5,427 nucleotides of DNA from Candidatus Levyibacteriota bacterium (GCA_016186625.1 JACPLG010000002.1:1-5427), one strand, 5' to 3'. Positions 1 through 4,858 are shown, numbered from the stretch's first letter. The notes: generated by a model not told the origin, from the sequence alone. Numbers and translations: made by a program.

Positions 1-1019
1 ATCTCCTCATCCGATGATGTTATTTCATTAGTTTTGCCCAGACTTTTTGTTATCATATAAAAATTAAAAAGAACATCAATAAAGTAAATGGCGCTAAGTA
101 CTCCTACCAGAATCTGAAGAGTAAGAAGGGGATTTATATATAGCCCCAGGACAATGTCAGTTAGTAACAAAAGAATAATTAGCTTTTGTGATAAGGTTGC
201 AGTTTTAAGCGCAGTTGTGTGATGGGGGATTGTAGTATGAGTGATATATTTTCTTTTTCTATGTCCAACACCTGCTCCAAGCATGGAATATTTATCCGAA
301 GGAGGGATATGGGCGGGATGAATTCTTTTTACTCTAACTCTTAGCGCGTTAATGCCAATTTCAGCGGTTTGTTTTACAAAATTAACATTGGATTTACCAT
401 TTTTTCTTTTATAAAAAATAATATTGTGCTTTTGAATCTTAAATCCGGCCTGTTTTGCCCGATGTAAAAATTCAAGGTCAAATGTCCAGGCTGAGTGAGG
501 CATGAATTTTACAGTTTCCCAAACCCGTCTTGTGAAAACCTTTAGCCCGGCCTGAATATCATGATCCAGTCCAAAAAGAAATCTTCCAAAAGCAAACCTG
601 AAAGTTTTACTAAATATCTTCCTAAGAAGGGAATCTCGATAATGTTTTCTGTTTGCAACTATTAAATCAAAATTTTCAAGCTCCTCAAGCATGCCAACAA
701 AATTTTCCGGGCCGTACTGAAGGTCTGCATCAATCATTCCCACTGCGTCATATTGCGCGTACTTGATTCCTTCATAAATTGAAAAAGCCTTTCCTCTCTT
801 TCCCTTTTTTTCGACTAAAATAATTGGATAAAATATGGCAAGATTGCTGATAACATTTCTTGTTTGGTCAGTTGAGTGGTCATCAACAAAGATCAGCTCG
901 TAGGTAATTTCCGCTTTAGAAAGAGAAGCGTGAATTCTTTCAACCAAATGTTTTATATTTTGCTCTTCGTTAAAGACAGGAATAATTATGCTTATTTTTT
1001 TATCTGGGAAATTATTCAT
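1..1019 (-). CDS. Family 2 glycosyltransferase with C-terminal membrane segments (3' end outside window)
   Basis: The open frame has no stop before the window edge; 339 codons are visible. The N-terminal ~235 residues form a GT-A fold of the GT2 / dolichyl-phosphate-mannose-synthase type: IIIPVFNEE (11-19), FVDDHSTD (44-51), GMIDADLQ (94-101) with the metal-binding D97-x-D99, DIQAGLKVF (154-162) and WTFDLEF (178-184), which probably supplies the catalytic acid. Two hydrophobic segments follow at about 279-296 and 299-323, then a polar stretch ending in SSDEE at the edge. Such enzymes move a sugar from a nucleotide donor to a lipid carrier or growing glycan at the inner membrane face. Continuation past two helices suggests a longer protein, perhaps with a second catalytic domain (inference). 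The start is fixed by AAAGG six bases upstream and an 8-base overlap with the HTH gene, implying co-transcription and translational coupling. Donor and acceptor cannot be read from sequence. Confidence 0.9.
   Translation of the reverse strand, partial: MNNFPDKKISIIIPVFNEEQNIKHLVERIHASLSKAEITYELIFVDDHSTDQTRNVISNLAIFYPIILVEKKGKRGKAFSIYEGIKYAQYDAVGMIDADLQYGPENFVGMLEELENFDLIVANRKHYRDSLLRKIFSKTFRFAFGRFLFGLDHDIQAGLKVFTRRVWETVKFMPHSAWTFDLEFLHRAKQAGFKIQKHNIIFYKRKNGKSNVNFVKQTAEIGINALRVRVKRIHPAHIPPSDKYSMLGAGVGHRKRKYITHTTIPHHTTALKTATLSQKLIILLLLTDIVLGLYINPLLTLQILVGVLSAIYFIDVLFNFYMITKSLGKTNEITSSDEE
239..257. repeat. 19-bp direct repeat, copy 1 (inside glycosyltransferase)
   Basis: GAGTGATATATTTTCTTTT is identical to 3969-3987. 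This copy lies in the glycosyltransferase frame, where the minus strand encodes KRKYIT. The match stops sharply on the left; on the right it continues with one mismatch in the next three bases. Confidence 0.55.
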
Positions 1020-1221
1020 TTTGATCCTTTTTGAATACTTTGTGGTCTTCTATAAAATCTTCTAAGGAGGAATCGCTTATTCTGTAGTGGCCGCCAAAAT
1101 CAAACGCGGAAATTTTACCTTCTTTTATATATTTGTAAATTGTAAGAACGCTTAATCTTAAAATTCCGGAGACTTCTGCAACAGTTAAAAATCTCTTTCC
1201 GTTTAGGGATTTATTACCCAT
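1012..1221 (-). CDS. Small helix-turn-helix DNA-binding protein (excisionase / MerR-like HTH_17 type)
   Basis: The product is 69 residues, the usual size for stand-alone excisionase-family HTH proteins. The motif FLTVAEVSGILRLSVLTIYKYIKEGKI (11-37; split as FLTVAEVSGILRLS and VLTIYKYIKEGKI) matches the winged-helix pattern 'LTxxEvAeiLrvSxxTvyryikeGkI'. The wing GGHYRIS follows at 43-49, and a charged tail replaces any effector domain. No integrase or phage gene is nearby, so despite the family name it is probably a local transcription factor. It is the first gene of an operon with the glycosyltransferase, whose ATG lies inside its last codons. Its promoter holds a palindrome between -35 and -10, consistent with autoregulation (inference). 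No clear Shine-Dalgarno precedes this ATG, and the predicted leader is only about 15 bases. An architectural or excisionase role cannot be excluded. Confidence 0.85.
   Translation of the reverse strand: MGNKSLNGKRFLTVAEVSGILRLSVLTIYKYIKEGKISAFDFGGHYRISDSSLEDFIEDHKVFKKDQNE
1026..1030 (-). promoter_or_regulatory. Ribosome binding site of the glycosyltransferase
   Basis: On the minus strand AAAGG lies six bases before the glycosyltransferase ATG, inside the last codons of the HTH gene. It is the only well-placed Shine-Dalgarno in the window, and it belongs to the only gene that is internal to an operon. Confidence 0.65.
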
Positions 1222-1242
1222 AGTATTTGGAGACAGGGCTGC

Positions 1243-1271
1243 AATATAACATAAACAGCTTATGTTGTCAA
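1243..1271 (-). promoter_or_regulatory. Sigma-70-type promoter of the HTH-glycosyltransferase operon
   Basis: On the minus strand there is a perfect -35 TTGACA (1271-1266), a 17-base spacer and TATATT (1248-1243), one mismatch from consensus. Transcription should start near 1236, leaving a leader of about 15 bases before the HTH ATG at 1221. Confidence 0.75.
1248..1266. promoter_or_regulatory. Inverted repeat in the promoter spacer, candidate operator
   Basis: The arms AACATAA and TTATGTT are perfect 7-bp inverted repeats separated by five bases (1255-1259). They fill the whole spacer between -35 and -10 and touch both hexamers. This is where MerR-type regulators bind and where a simple repressor would block polymerase. 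The encoded HTH protein is the obvious candidate ligand, but this is inferred from position only. Confidence 0.45.
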
Positions 1272-1463
1272 CTATTTTATTATTTCTTTTAATGTCTGGT
1301 TAATTATACTAATAGCCTGTAGCACTAAGTGTTCTTGGGTTATTTTTTGTTATATGGGGTTTGCTTAACCAGTTTCTTTATAAAAATAGAGATCAAAAAA
1401 GAGAGCTGGAAAGTAACCTAGCCAGTAGCATGTGGATCTTACCCATTCAGGCATGCAGGAGAA
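1272..1463. other. Intergenic stretch with no recognised gene
   Basis: This lies between the oxidase stop codon and the HTH promoter. It is AT-rich and has no convincing open frame or tRNA-like fold. The only possible oxidase terminator is a 4-bp CTGG/CCAG stem with a 12-base loop followed by CTCTCTTTTTT on the minus strand (about 1425-1395), too weak to call. Readthrough from the oxidase into the HTH operon is therefore possible. Confidence 0.4.
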
Positions 1464-2420
1464 TTAATTTGAGTGTCTTTTTACAAGTTTCAAAACATTT
1501 AGTGCGCAGCCCCATGATGCACTAAATCCTGACCCACCGTGACCGTAGTTATGAATTATTATTTTCCCGGAGAAATTTTCTGCTTCAAGCCGGATTTCAT
1601 CTCTTGCCGGGCGAAGCCCTACAGATTCGCCGATAATTTCTACATTTTTTAAAAACGGACTAATCAGCGCACATTTTTGTAAGATTTCTTCTCTGTCTTT
1701 CGGGTCAATTTTAGTATTCCAGCTGTTTGCTTGTCTTGTCCCGCCCAAAATAATGTCATTAGTCCTGGGTGCAGCCATAGCAAAATTATTCCATCCCGAG
1801 TCATCTATAATAATATAGTCAAGACTATTTGGTTTGATTTTTACAACTTGGCCGCGCGATGGATACAGCCTTTTATCATTCAAAAGTTTTAGCGAGCCAA
1901 GTCCAGTACAATTAACAATAAGATCACTTACCAAAAGAGATTCTTTTATATTGTTTACGGATTTTTTTACCATTTTTCCGCCTAATTTTTTAAACATAGC
2001 TACAAGGTAGTCCATATAGATTGATGTATCAATCACAAAAGTGTCATAGGTATAACCGTATTTATATCCATCTGGCAGGTTTTCCGGAGCTAATTTTTGA
2101 AAACTATTAATTTCAGTATGCCACCAGCGTTTTTTGTATTTTTTATCAGTAATGTTGACGACTTTTCTTTTTATACATCCGCTTTTAGGATCAGTTAGCA
2201 ATTCTTTTCTAAAATATTCAAAACTTTTTTTTGCCCAGATGCGGGCTCTTTCATAAGGTTTGTGATCAAAGGCATACCAAAATGCACCAGCCATATTTGA
2301 AGTAGTATTTGGCGGAAAATCTTTAGCCCAAATGGTTACGGAATATCCTTTTTTCAAAAGCACAATTGCGCTTGAAAGTCCTGAAACTCCGGAGCCTAAA
2401 ACTAGCACGTCTTTATTCAT
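1464..2420 (-). CDS. FAD-dependent oxidoreductase of the D-amino-acid oxidase (DAO) family
   Basis: The protein has 318 residues, a little shorter than eukaryotic D-amino-acid oxidases (about 345). The N-terminal Rossmann motif VLVLGSGVSGLSSA (5-18) binds FAD. IWAKDF then NTTSNMAGAFW (30-48) match the family's ADRF..TTxDVAAGLW block. Further signatures are NCTGLGS (170-176), YPSRGQ (186-191), GLRPARDEIRLE (268-279) and IIHNYGHGGSGFSASWGCA (288-306). R270 corresponds to the substrate-carboxylate arginine (pig R283). Enzymes of this family oxidise D-amino acids or related amines to imino acids, releasing H2O2. Oddly, ungapped alignment from R270 back through LGG (225-227) puts N211 and M215 at the sites of pig Y224 and Y228, so substrate preference may differ. 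No signal peptide is seen, so it is cytosolic. It is transcribed alone from an extended -10 promoter, apparently leaderless, and divergent from the SDR gene. The family call is firm; the substrate is unknown. Confidence 0.9.
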   Translation of the reverse strand: MNKDVLVLGSGVSGLSSAIVLLKKGYSVTIWAKDFPPNTTSNMAGAFWYAFDHKPYERARIWAKKSFEYFRKELLTDPKSGCIKRKVVNITDKKYKKRWWHTEINSFQKLAPENLPDGYKYGYTYDTFVIDTSIYMDYLVAMFKKLGGKMVKKSVNNIKESLLVSDLIVNCTGLGSLKLLNDKRLYPSRGQVVKIKPNSLDYIIIDDSGWNNFAMAAPRTNDIILGGTRQANSWNTKIDPKDREEILQKCALISPFLKNVEIIGESVGLRPARDEIRLEAENFSGKIIIHNYGHGGSGFSASWGCALNVLKLVKRHSN

Positions 2421-2428
2421 ATCCCGAA

Positions 2429-2437
2429 ATTATAACA
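2429..2437 (-). promoter_or_regulatory. Extended -10 promoter of the DAO gene, leaderless start
   Basis: Minus strand TGTTATAAT is a perfect extended -10 element (TGnTATAAT). Only eight bases separate it from the ATG, so transcription should begin at or within two bases of the start codon. No good -35 sits at the right distance (CCAATT) and there is no Shine-Dalgarno. Confidence 0.65.
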
Positions 2438-2474
2438 TGGTAGTACAAATGAATTGGCATTATGTTTGATTGCA

Positions 2475-2503
2475 TTGACATTGTTTAACAACTTTGCTAT
2501 AAA
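2475..2503 (+). promoter_or_regulatory. Sigma-70-type promoter of the SDR gene
   Basis: Perfect TTGACA (2475-2480), a 17-base spacer and TATAAA (2498-2503). The predicted start of transcription is near 2510. The spacer contains the perfect odd palindrome TTGTT-T-AACAA (2481-2491), a possible operator. Of the plus-strand promoters here it is closest to consensus. Confidence 0.75.
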
Positions 2504-2511
2504 CAGTCATC

Positions 2512-2534
2512 ACATTTGATTCCATATCAAATGT
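2512..2534 (+). promoter_or_regulatory. Hairpin / palindrome at the start of the SDR transcript
   Basis: Arms ACATTTGAT (2512-2520) and ATCAAATGT (2526-2534) are perfect 9-bp inverted repeats with loop TCCAT. The element begins at about +3 of the predicted transcript and is followed by two U runs, T5-G-T6, ending directly at the ATG. It could be a repressor operator at +1, a 5' stabilising stem or a weak attenuator. The stem is AT-rich, so as a terminator it would be poor. Confidence 0.5.
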
Positions 2535-2545
2535 TTTTGTTTTTT

Positions 2546-3325
2546 ATGACTCAAGAACATGAAGTAGCTATTGTAACTGGTGCTAAAGAAGGCGGCATAG
2601 GATTTGCAACAGCAAAAAAACTTGCCCAAAGATTTGGAGATGGTGGAATAGTCCACTTAACTGCGCGTGACGGCAGAGATGCAATTGCAGGAAGAGACAC
2701 ACTTAGACGTGAAGGATTATCGGTTATTTCGCATAAGCTCGACGTTACTCGACAAGTAGATGTAGATAGGATTATGGAAAAAATTTCACGAGACGGTAGC
2801 CCAACAATACTGGTAGATGCTGCAGTTATCTTTGATTCAGAAGACCGCGGAGAAAAAATTACAAGAGTCTCAATGGATTCAGTGAGAAAAACTTTTGAAG
2901 TAAATACTCTTGGAGTTTTGAGAATGATTCAGGCGGTTATACCCGGAATGGTAGCAGCAGGTTACGGCAGAATTGTAGAGGTAGTCGGAAGCTGGGGAAA
3001 AAATACCAGAGCATTAGAAGAGCTTCATGGAAGAGGAGGAGCATATGGTATGTCTAAAGCCGCTGATATATATTTAGTGGCATCTGTTGCTTCACAAATG
3101 GAAAAGCAGGGATACAATGATGTTCGTATAAATGGAGTTGATCCGGGAAAGGTAAGAACAAATATGAACCCAGGCGGGACACTTCTTCCAGATGAGGCAG
3201 CAGTATACGTAGAAGCTCTTACCAGACCGGAAGTTAGTACGTCCGGAGTTTTATATGTGGGATCACAAGTTGGAGATTACGGTACTTATGTTAGAAATGA
3301 CGGAGCTTTAGCTCACCCGAGATAG
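2546..3325 (+). CDS. Short-chain dehydrogenase/reductase, carbonyl-reductase-like
   Basis: From the ATG at 2546 the protein has 259 residues, typical of classical single-domain SDRs. This start puts beta-1 (EVAIVTGAKEGGIG) at residues 6-19 as is usual; in-frame TTG 2516 and ATG 2531 would add a Phe-rich tail and lie in a palindrome. Visible are the nucleotide motif TGAKEGGIG (11-19, one residue longer than TGxxxGIG), LTARD (38-42) whose R41 suggests NADP(H), LDV (65-67), and the tetrad N120 (NTLG), S149, Y167 and K171 (YGMSK). VDPGKVRTNM (198-207) is the usual PG motif. The LTARD and central region resemble carbonyl reductase 1, so NADPH-dependent reduction of a carbonyl is likely; the substrate is unknown. 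The usual NNAG is replaced by VDAA (90-93). No Shine-Dalgarno precedes the ATG. The gene is monocistronic, with its own promoter and terminator. Confidence 0.9.
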   Translation: MTQEHEVAIVTGAKEGGIGFATAKKLAQRFGDGGIVHLTARDGRDAIAGRDTLRREGLSVISHKLDVTRQVDVDRIMEKISRDGSPTILVDAAVIFDSEDRGEKITRVSMDSVRKTFEVNTLGVLRMIQAVIPGMVAAGYGRIVEVVGSWGKNTRALEELHGRGGAYGMSKAADIYLVASVASQMEKQGYNDVRINGVDPGKVRTNMNPGGTLLPDEAAVYVEALTRPEVSTSGVLYVGSQVGDYGTYVRNDGALAHPR

Positions 3326-3348
3326 TAATTCTTAATCGAGTAAGCAAA

Positions 3349-3391
3349 CAAAAAGGTCTACCTTGTGGGCAGGCCCTTTTTGCTTTTTTTT
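3349..3391 (+). terminator. Intrinsic terminator of the SDR gene
   Basis: CAAAAAGG (3349-3356) pairs with CCTTTTTG (3375-3382), with a small inner CCT/AGG stem in the loop, followed by a run of eight T (3384-3391). It starts 23 bases after the SDR stop codon. The reverse strand also gives the stem but only a poor T tract, so it may work weakly in both directions. Confidence 0.8.
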
Positions 3392-3552
3392 GGTCCGCTT
3401 CACTATTTTCTAGTAAAGCATTCCTAGTCCCTCAAAAGTACTAGTAACTTTTTCGGCAAGTCCATACTCATGCATATAGCACGGACAATATCAGAATAGA
3501 ACATTTTTTTATCATTTGTCAAGTGGTTGGCAGTCTTAAGAAAAGTTTACTA
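3392..3552. other. Intergenic stretch, no convincing gene; possible weak minus-strand promoter
   Basis: This lies between the SDR terminator and the 3' end of the 128-codon secreted-protein gene, which converge. The longest candidate frame is 26 codons on the minus strand (3504-3424). A perfect minus-strand TTGACA (3522-3517) is followed 18 bases later by TATTCT, which could start a short RNA near 3486 reading towards the terminator stem. No strong hairpin terminates the secreted-protein gene. Confidence 0.35.
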
Positions 3553-3939
3553 TTAAACGAGTAGAGAAAAGAAGATCTTAAAAAGACTCTCAAAGAATTC
3601 AAAAATATTTTTGTTATCGTTTTGCCTATTTTCATCACTCGGCGTCGGGGTGGGTGATTTTGTGGCAGTAGGAGAAGCGGAGTTTTGAGAAACAACATTT
3701 CCATTGACTTTTATCTCAGAACTCCCATTATTTGCATTAATCTCAATGTTTCCAGGCTCCTTGGTTGAATACGAAGTGACATTTCCATTTGTCTCAATTC
3801 TTATGTCCGTAGATGATTTAACCTCAGAAATGCTTGAGGATGAAACGTTATTTTTTATTTTTACAGAGGCCTTACTTTCTGCAAAAGCAGGAGGAACAAT
3901 AAAAAGAAAAAGTATCAAAAATAGAGCAGTTTTTCGCAT
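3553..3939 (-). CDS. Small secreted protein of unknown function
   Basis: I do not recognise a named family. The 128 residues start with a clear signal peptide: MRK, a hydrophobic core (5-17) and AFA (18-20) before E21 as a likely signal-peptidase cleavage site. The mature part (21-88) is Ser/Asn/Thr-rich and has three similar short blocks: VKIKNNVSS (26-34), IRIETNGNVTS (46-56) and IKVNGNVVS (76-84). These alternate like beta strands with Asn-Gly turns. A Thr/Pro linker (SPTATKSPTPTP, 89-100) and a charged stretch precede a strongly aromatic-hydrophobic tail (112-128, FEFFESLFKIFFSLLV), which could lie on or enter a membrane. A surface or periplasm-like role is inferred. It diverges from the CAP-domain gene across a shared promoter region and is probably translated from a leaderless mRNA. 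Despite the open antisense frame, the signal peptide and domain order make this the real strand. Confidence 0.8.
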   Translation of the reverse strand: MRKTALFLILFLFIVPPAFAESKASVKIKNNVSSSSISEVKSSTDIRIETNGNVTSYSTKEPGNIEINANNGSSEIKVNGNVVSQNSASPTATKSPTPTPSDENRQNDNKNIFEFFESLFKIFFSLLV

Positions 3940-3948
3940 CGGAATAAC

Positions 3949-3957
3949 ATTATATCA
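3949..3957 (-). promoter_or_regulatory. Extended -10 promoter of the secreted-protein gene, leaderless start
   Basis: Minus strand TGATATAAT is a perfect extended -10 element. Nine bases separate it from the ATG at 3939, so the transcript should start two to four bases before the ATG, as for the DAO gene. The -35 position holds only ATATCA, and there is no Shine-Dalgarno. Confidence 0.65.
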
Positions 3958-3978
3958 CACCGCTGAAAGAGTGATATA
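3951..3978. promoter_or_regulatory. 8-bp inverted repeat overlapping the secreted-protein promoter
   Basis: Arms TATATCAC (3951-3958) and GTGATATA (3971-3978) are perfect inverted repeats with a 12-base spacer. One arm covers the extended -10 box of the minus-strand gene; the other lies just upstream of the CAP-gene -35 region. A regulator bound here could act on both divergent genes (inference). Confidence 0.4.
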
Positions 3979-3987
3979 TTTTCTTTT
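3969..3987. repeat. 19-bp direct repeat, copy 2 (divergent promoter region)
   Basis: Identical to 239-257. This copy is non-coding and sits between the secreted-protein and CAP-protein promoters. It contains the right arm of the 8-bp inverted repeat. Confidence 0.55.
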
Positions 3988-3989
3988 AC

Positions 3990-4017
3990 TTGAATTCTAA
4001 TCATTTTTTGCTACGAT
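3990..4017 (+). promoter_or_regulatory. Promoter of the CAP-domain gene
   Basis: TTGAAT (3990-3995), a 16-base spacer and the extended -10 TGC-TACGAT (4009-4017). The predicted transcript start is near 4024, giving a leader of about 38 bases. The sequence around the -10 (GCTACGATTA) closely matches GCTACAATTA upstream of ileS, which supports a shared promoter style. Confidence 0.5.
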
Positions 4018-4061
4018 TAACTTATAAAACATCCTATTGAAACAAAGGCTGTCATTTTCTA

Positions 4062-4685
4062 ATGAAAAGGAAACATAATTCATTCCCATTTTTCTCAAAA
4101 TTCTTTCTTCTTTTTATAGTTTTTTTGATTTTTCTTTTCTTTTCCAACAATACATTTGTTGAGATGCGGCTTTTCCCAAGGAAAAATTATTATCAGAATC
4201 CAAGCTCACCAGCCTCTAAACAGGCAACGGAAGATTTACGAAACAAGAGCCCCTTTAACTGGTCGGTTGAAAAGGTTGATGAGAATATTACAAAAATTGC
4301 AATCCCACCGGATCCTCGGATGTCAACCGCGGAGGAACTAAATGAAGCAATGAGCAGTTACAGAAAATCACACAACCTTCCGACTCTTTCTCAAAGTGAT
4401 CTCTTGTGCTCAATTGCCCAAAACAGGGCAAATGAACAATTGGCCAACGGAGGTTTAGATAATCACGCAGGTTTTGAGAAATACGCCCAGAATCAAAATG
4501 AATTCTCAAGAATGGGAGAAGTTTTGTTTGGGGGTGCTCAGCCGCAATACGGGGTCCATATTGTTGAATACGGTTGGGACCGCTCTCTAACAGGGCATAG
4601 AGAAGCCATACAAAACCCTGCCTGGAACTACGGCTGCGGAGGAGTTGCAGGATACTATGCAGTTTTTATCTTCGGAACTCCGTAA
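4062..4685 (+). CDS. Membrane-anchored CAP (SCP/PR-1) domain protein
   Basis: The 207 residues begin with a basic, then very hydrophobic segment (10-28, Phe/Leu/Ile-rich). It has no obvious cleavage site, so it is probably a signal anchor leaving the rest outside. After a linker (about 30-88) comes a CAP domain: ELNEAMSSYRKSHNLPTLS (92-110), AQNRANEQL (119-127), DNHAGF with H135, MGEVLF with E153, GWDRSLTGH with H179, and YGCGGVAGYYAVFIFG (190-205). This order (helix with 'YR..h.l..L', H, E, 'W..S..H', C-terminal 'yy..fFg') is that of bacterial SCP-like extracellular proteins, and H135, E153 and H179 fit the cavity residues. C116 and C192 could form a disulfide. Family roles range from sterol or lipid binding to proteolysis, so the activity is unknown. 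AAAGG at 4044-4048 is a distant Shine-Dalgarno, 13 bases from the ATG. The gene is divergent from the secreted-protein gene and upstream of ileS. Confidence 0.88.
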   Translation: MKRKHNSFPFFSKFFLLFIVFLIFLFFSNNTFVEMRLFPRKNYYQNPSSPASKQATEDLRNKSPFNWSVEKVDENITKIAIPPDPRMSTAEELNEAMSSYRKSHNLPTLSQSDLLCSIAQNRANEQLANGGLDNHAGFEKYAQNQNEFSRMGEVLFGGAQPQYGVHIVEYGWDRSLTGHREAIQNPAWNYGCGGVAGYYAVFIFGTP

Positions 4686-4749
4686 CTGTCCCAATAAGAA
4701 CGTTTCTTAATTGATAGTATTGAGGTTAGATAAAAAATAAATGAATATG

Positions 4750-4778
4750 TTGAACAAAGTCATCATTTTAGCTACAAT
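4750..4778 (+). promoter_or_regulatory. Upstream promoter (P1) of ileS
   Basis: TTGAAC (4750-4755), a 17-base spacer and TACAAT (4773-4778). Transcription would start near 4785 and put the CCCGTT/AACGGG hairpin in a leader of about 36 bases. Confidence 0.5.
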
Positions 4779-4793
4779 TAGGTTTATGTTTAC

Positions 4794-4858
4794 CCCGTTA
4801 GAGAACGGGTATAATTTGTTATGTCAGATGTTAAAGATTCAGAAAAATCTCTAACGGG
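4794..4858. repeat. 11-bp inverted repeat bracketing the ileS promoter and start codon, with competing hairpins
   Basis: CCCGTTAGAGA (4794-4804) and TCTCTAACGGG (4848-4858) are perfect inverted repeats separated by 43 bases that contain P2 and the ileS ATG. The left arm can also pair locally, CCCGTT with AACGGG (4804-4809, loop AGAG). The right arm can also pair with CCCGT at 4866-4870. Thus four segments (CCCGTT, AACGGG, AACGGG, CCCGT) can pair in mutually exclusive ways. It may be a small mobile or dispersed palindrome that extended the ileS 5' end, or an RNA switch. Confidence 0.55.
4810..4815 (+). promoter_or_regulatory. Downstream promoter (P2) of ileS, leaderless start
   Basis: Perfect TATAAT five bases before the ATG, so transcription from it would begin at about the A of the start codon. 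A -35 match is poor (TTTACC with a 15-base spacer). No Shine-Dalgarno is present, in keeping with leaderless translation, but an AT-rich chance match is possible. Confidence 0.45.

Noticed and set aside
1430..1524. 31-codon plus-strand frame (ATG 1430) with AGGAG at 1457-1461 nearby
   Set aside because: The AGGAG lies inside this frame and could only serve a TTG at 1469. Both readings end at the same stop and run antisense into the oxidase gene.
2516..2545. Upstream in-frame starts (TTG 2516, ATG 2531) of the SDR gene
   Set aside because: They add MIPYQMFLFF, which is not SDR-like, and lie within the transcript-start palindrome; ATG 2546 gives the normal distance to the first beta strand.
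3424..3504. 26-codon minus-strand frame (MFYSDIVRAICMSMDLPKK...)
   Set aside because: It looks faintly protein-like, but it is very short, has no Shine-Dalgarno, and the nearest promoter would start transcription inside it.
3519..3704. 61-codon minus-strand frame
   Set aside because: It overlaps the secreted-protein gene in another frame of the same strand and has a low-complexity composition.
3704..4000. 98-codon plus-strand open frame with a hydrophobic start
   Set aside because: It is antisense to the secreted-protein gene, which has a real signal peptide, linker and promoter; this frame has no recognisable domain and runs into the CAP promoter.
4156..4341. 61-codon plus-strand frame inside the CAP gene
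   Set aside because: Out-of-frame reading of a well-supported gene, with no domain of its own.
4288..4509. 73-codon minus-strand frame
   Set aside because: Antisense to the CAP domain, with no motif.
4695..4709. TAAGAA-CGT-TTCTTA hairpin after the CAP gene as a terminator
   Set aside because: The six-pair stem is nearly all A/U and has no T run behind it.
4686..4820. T-box riboswitch upstream of ileS
   Set aside because: The gap is only 135 bases, has no T-box consensus (AGGGTGGNACCGCG) or specifier stem, and contains its own promoters near the ATG.
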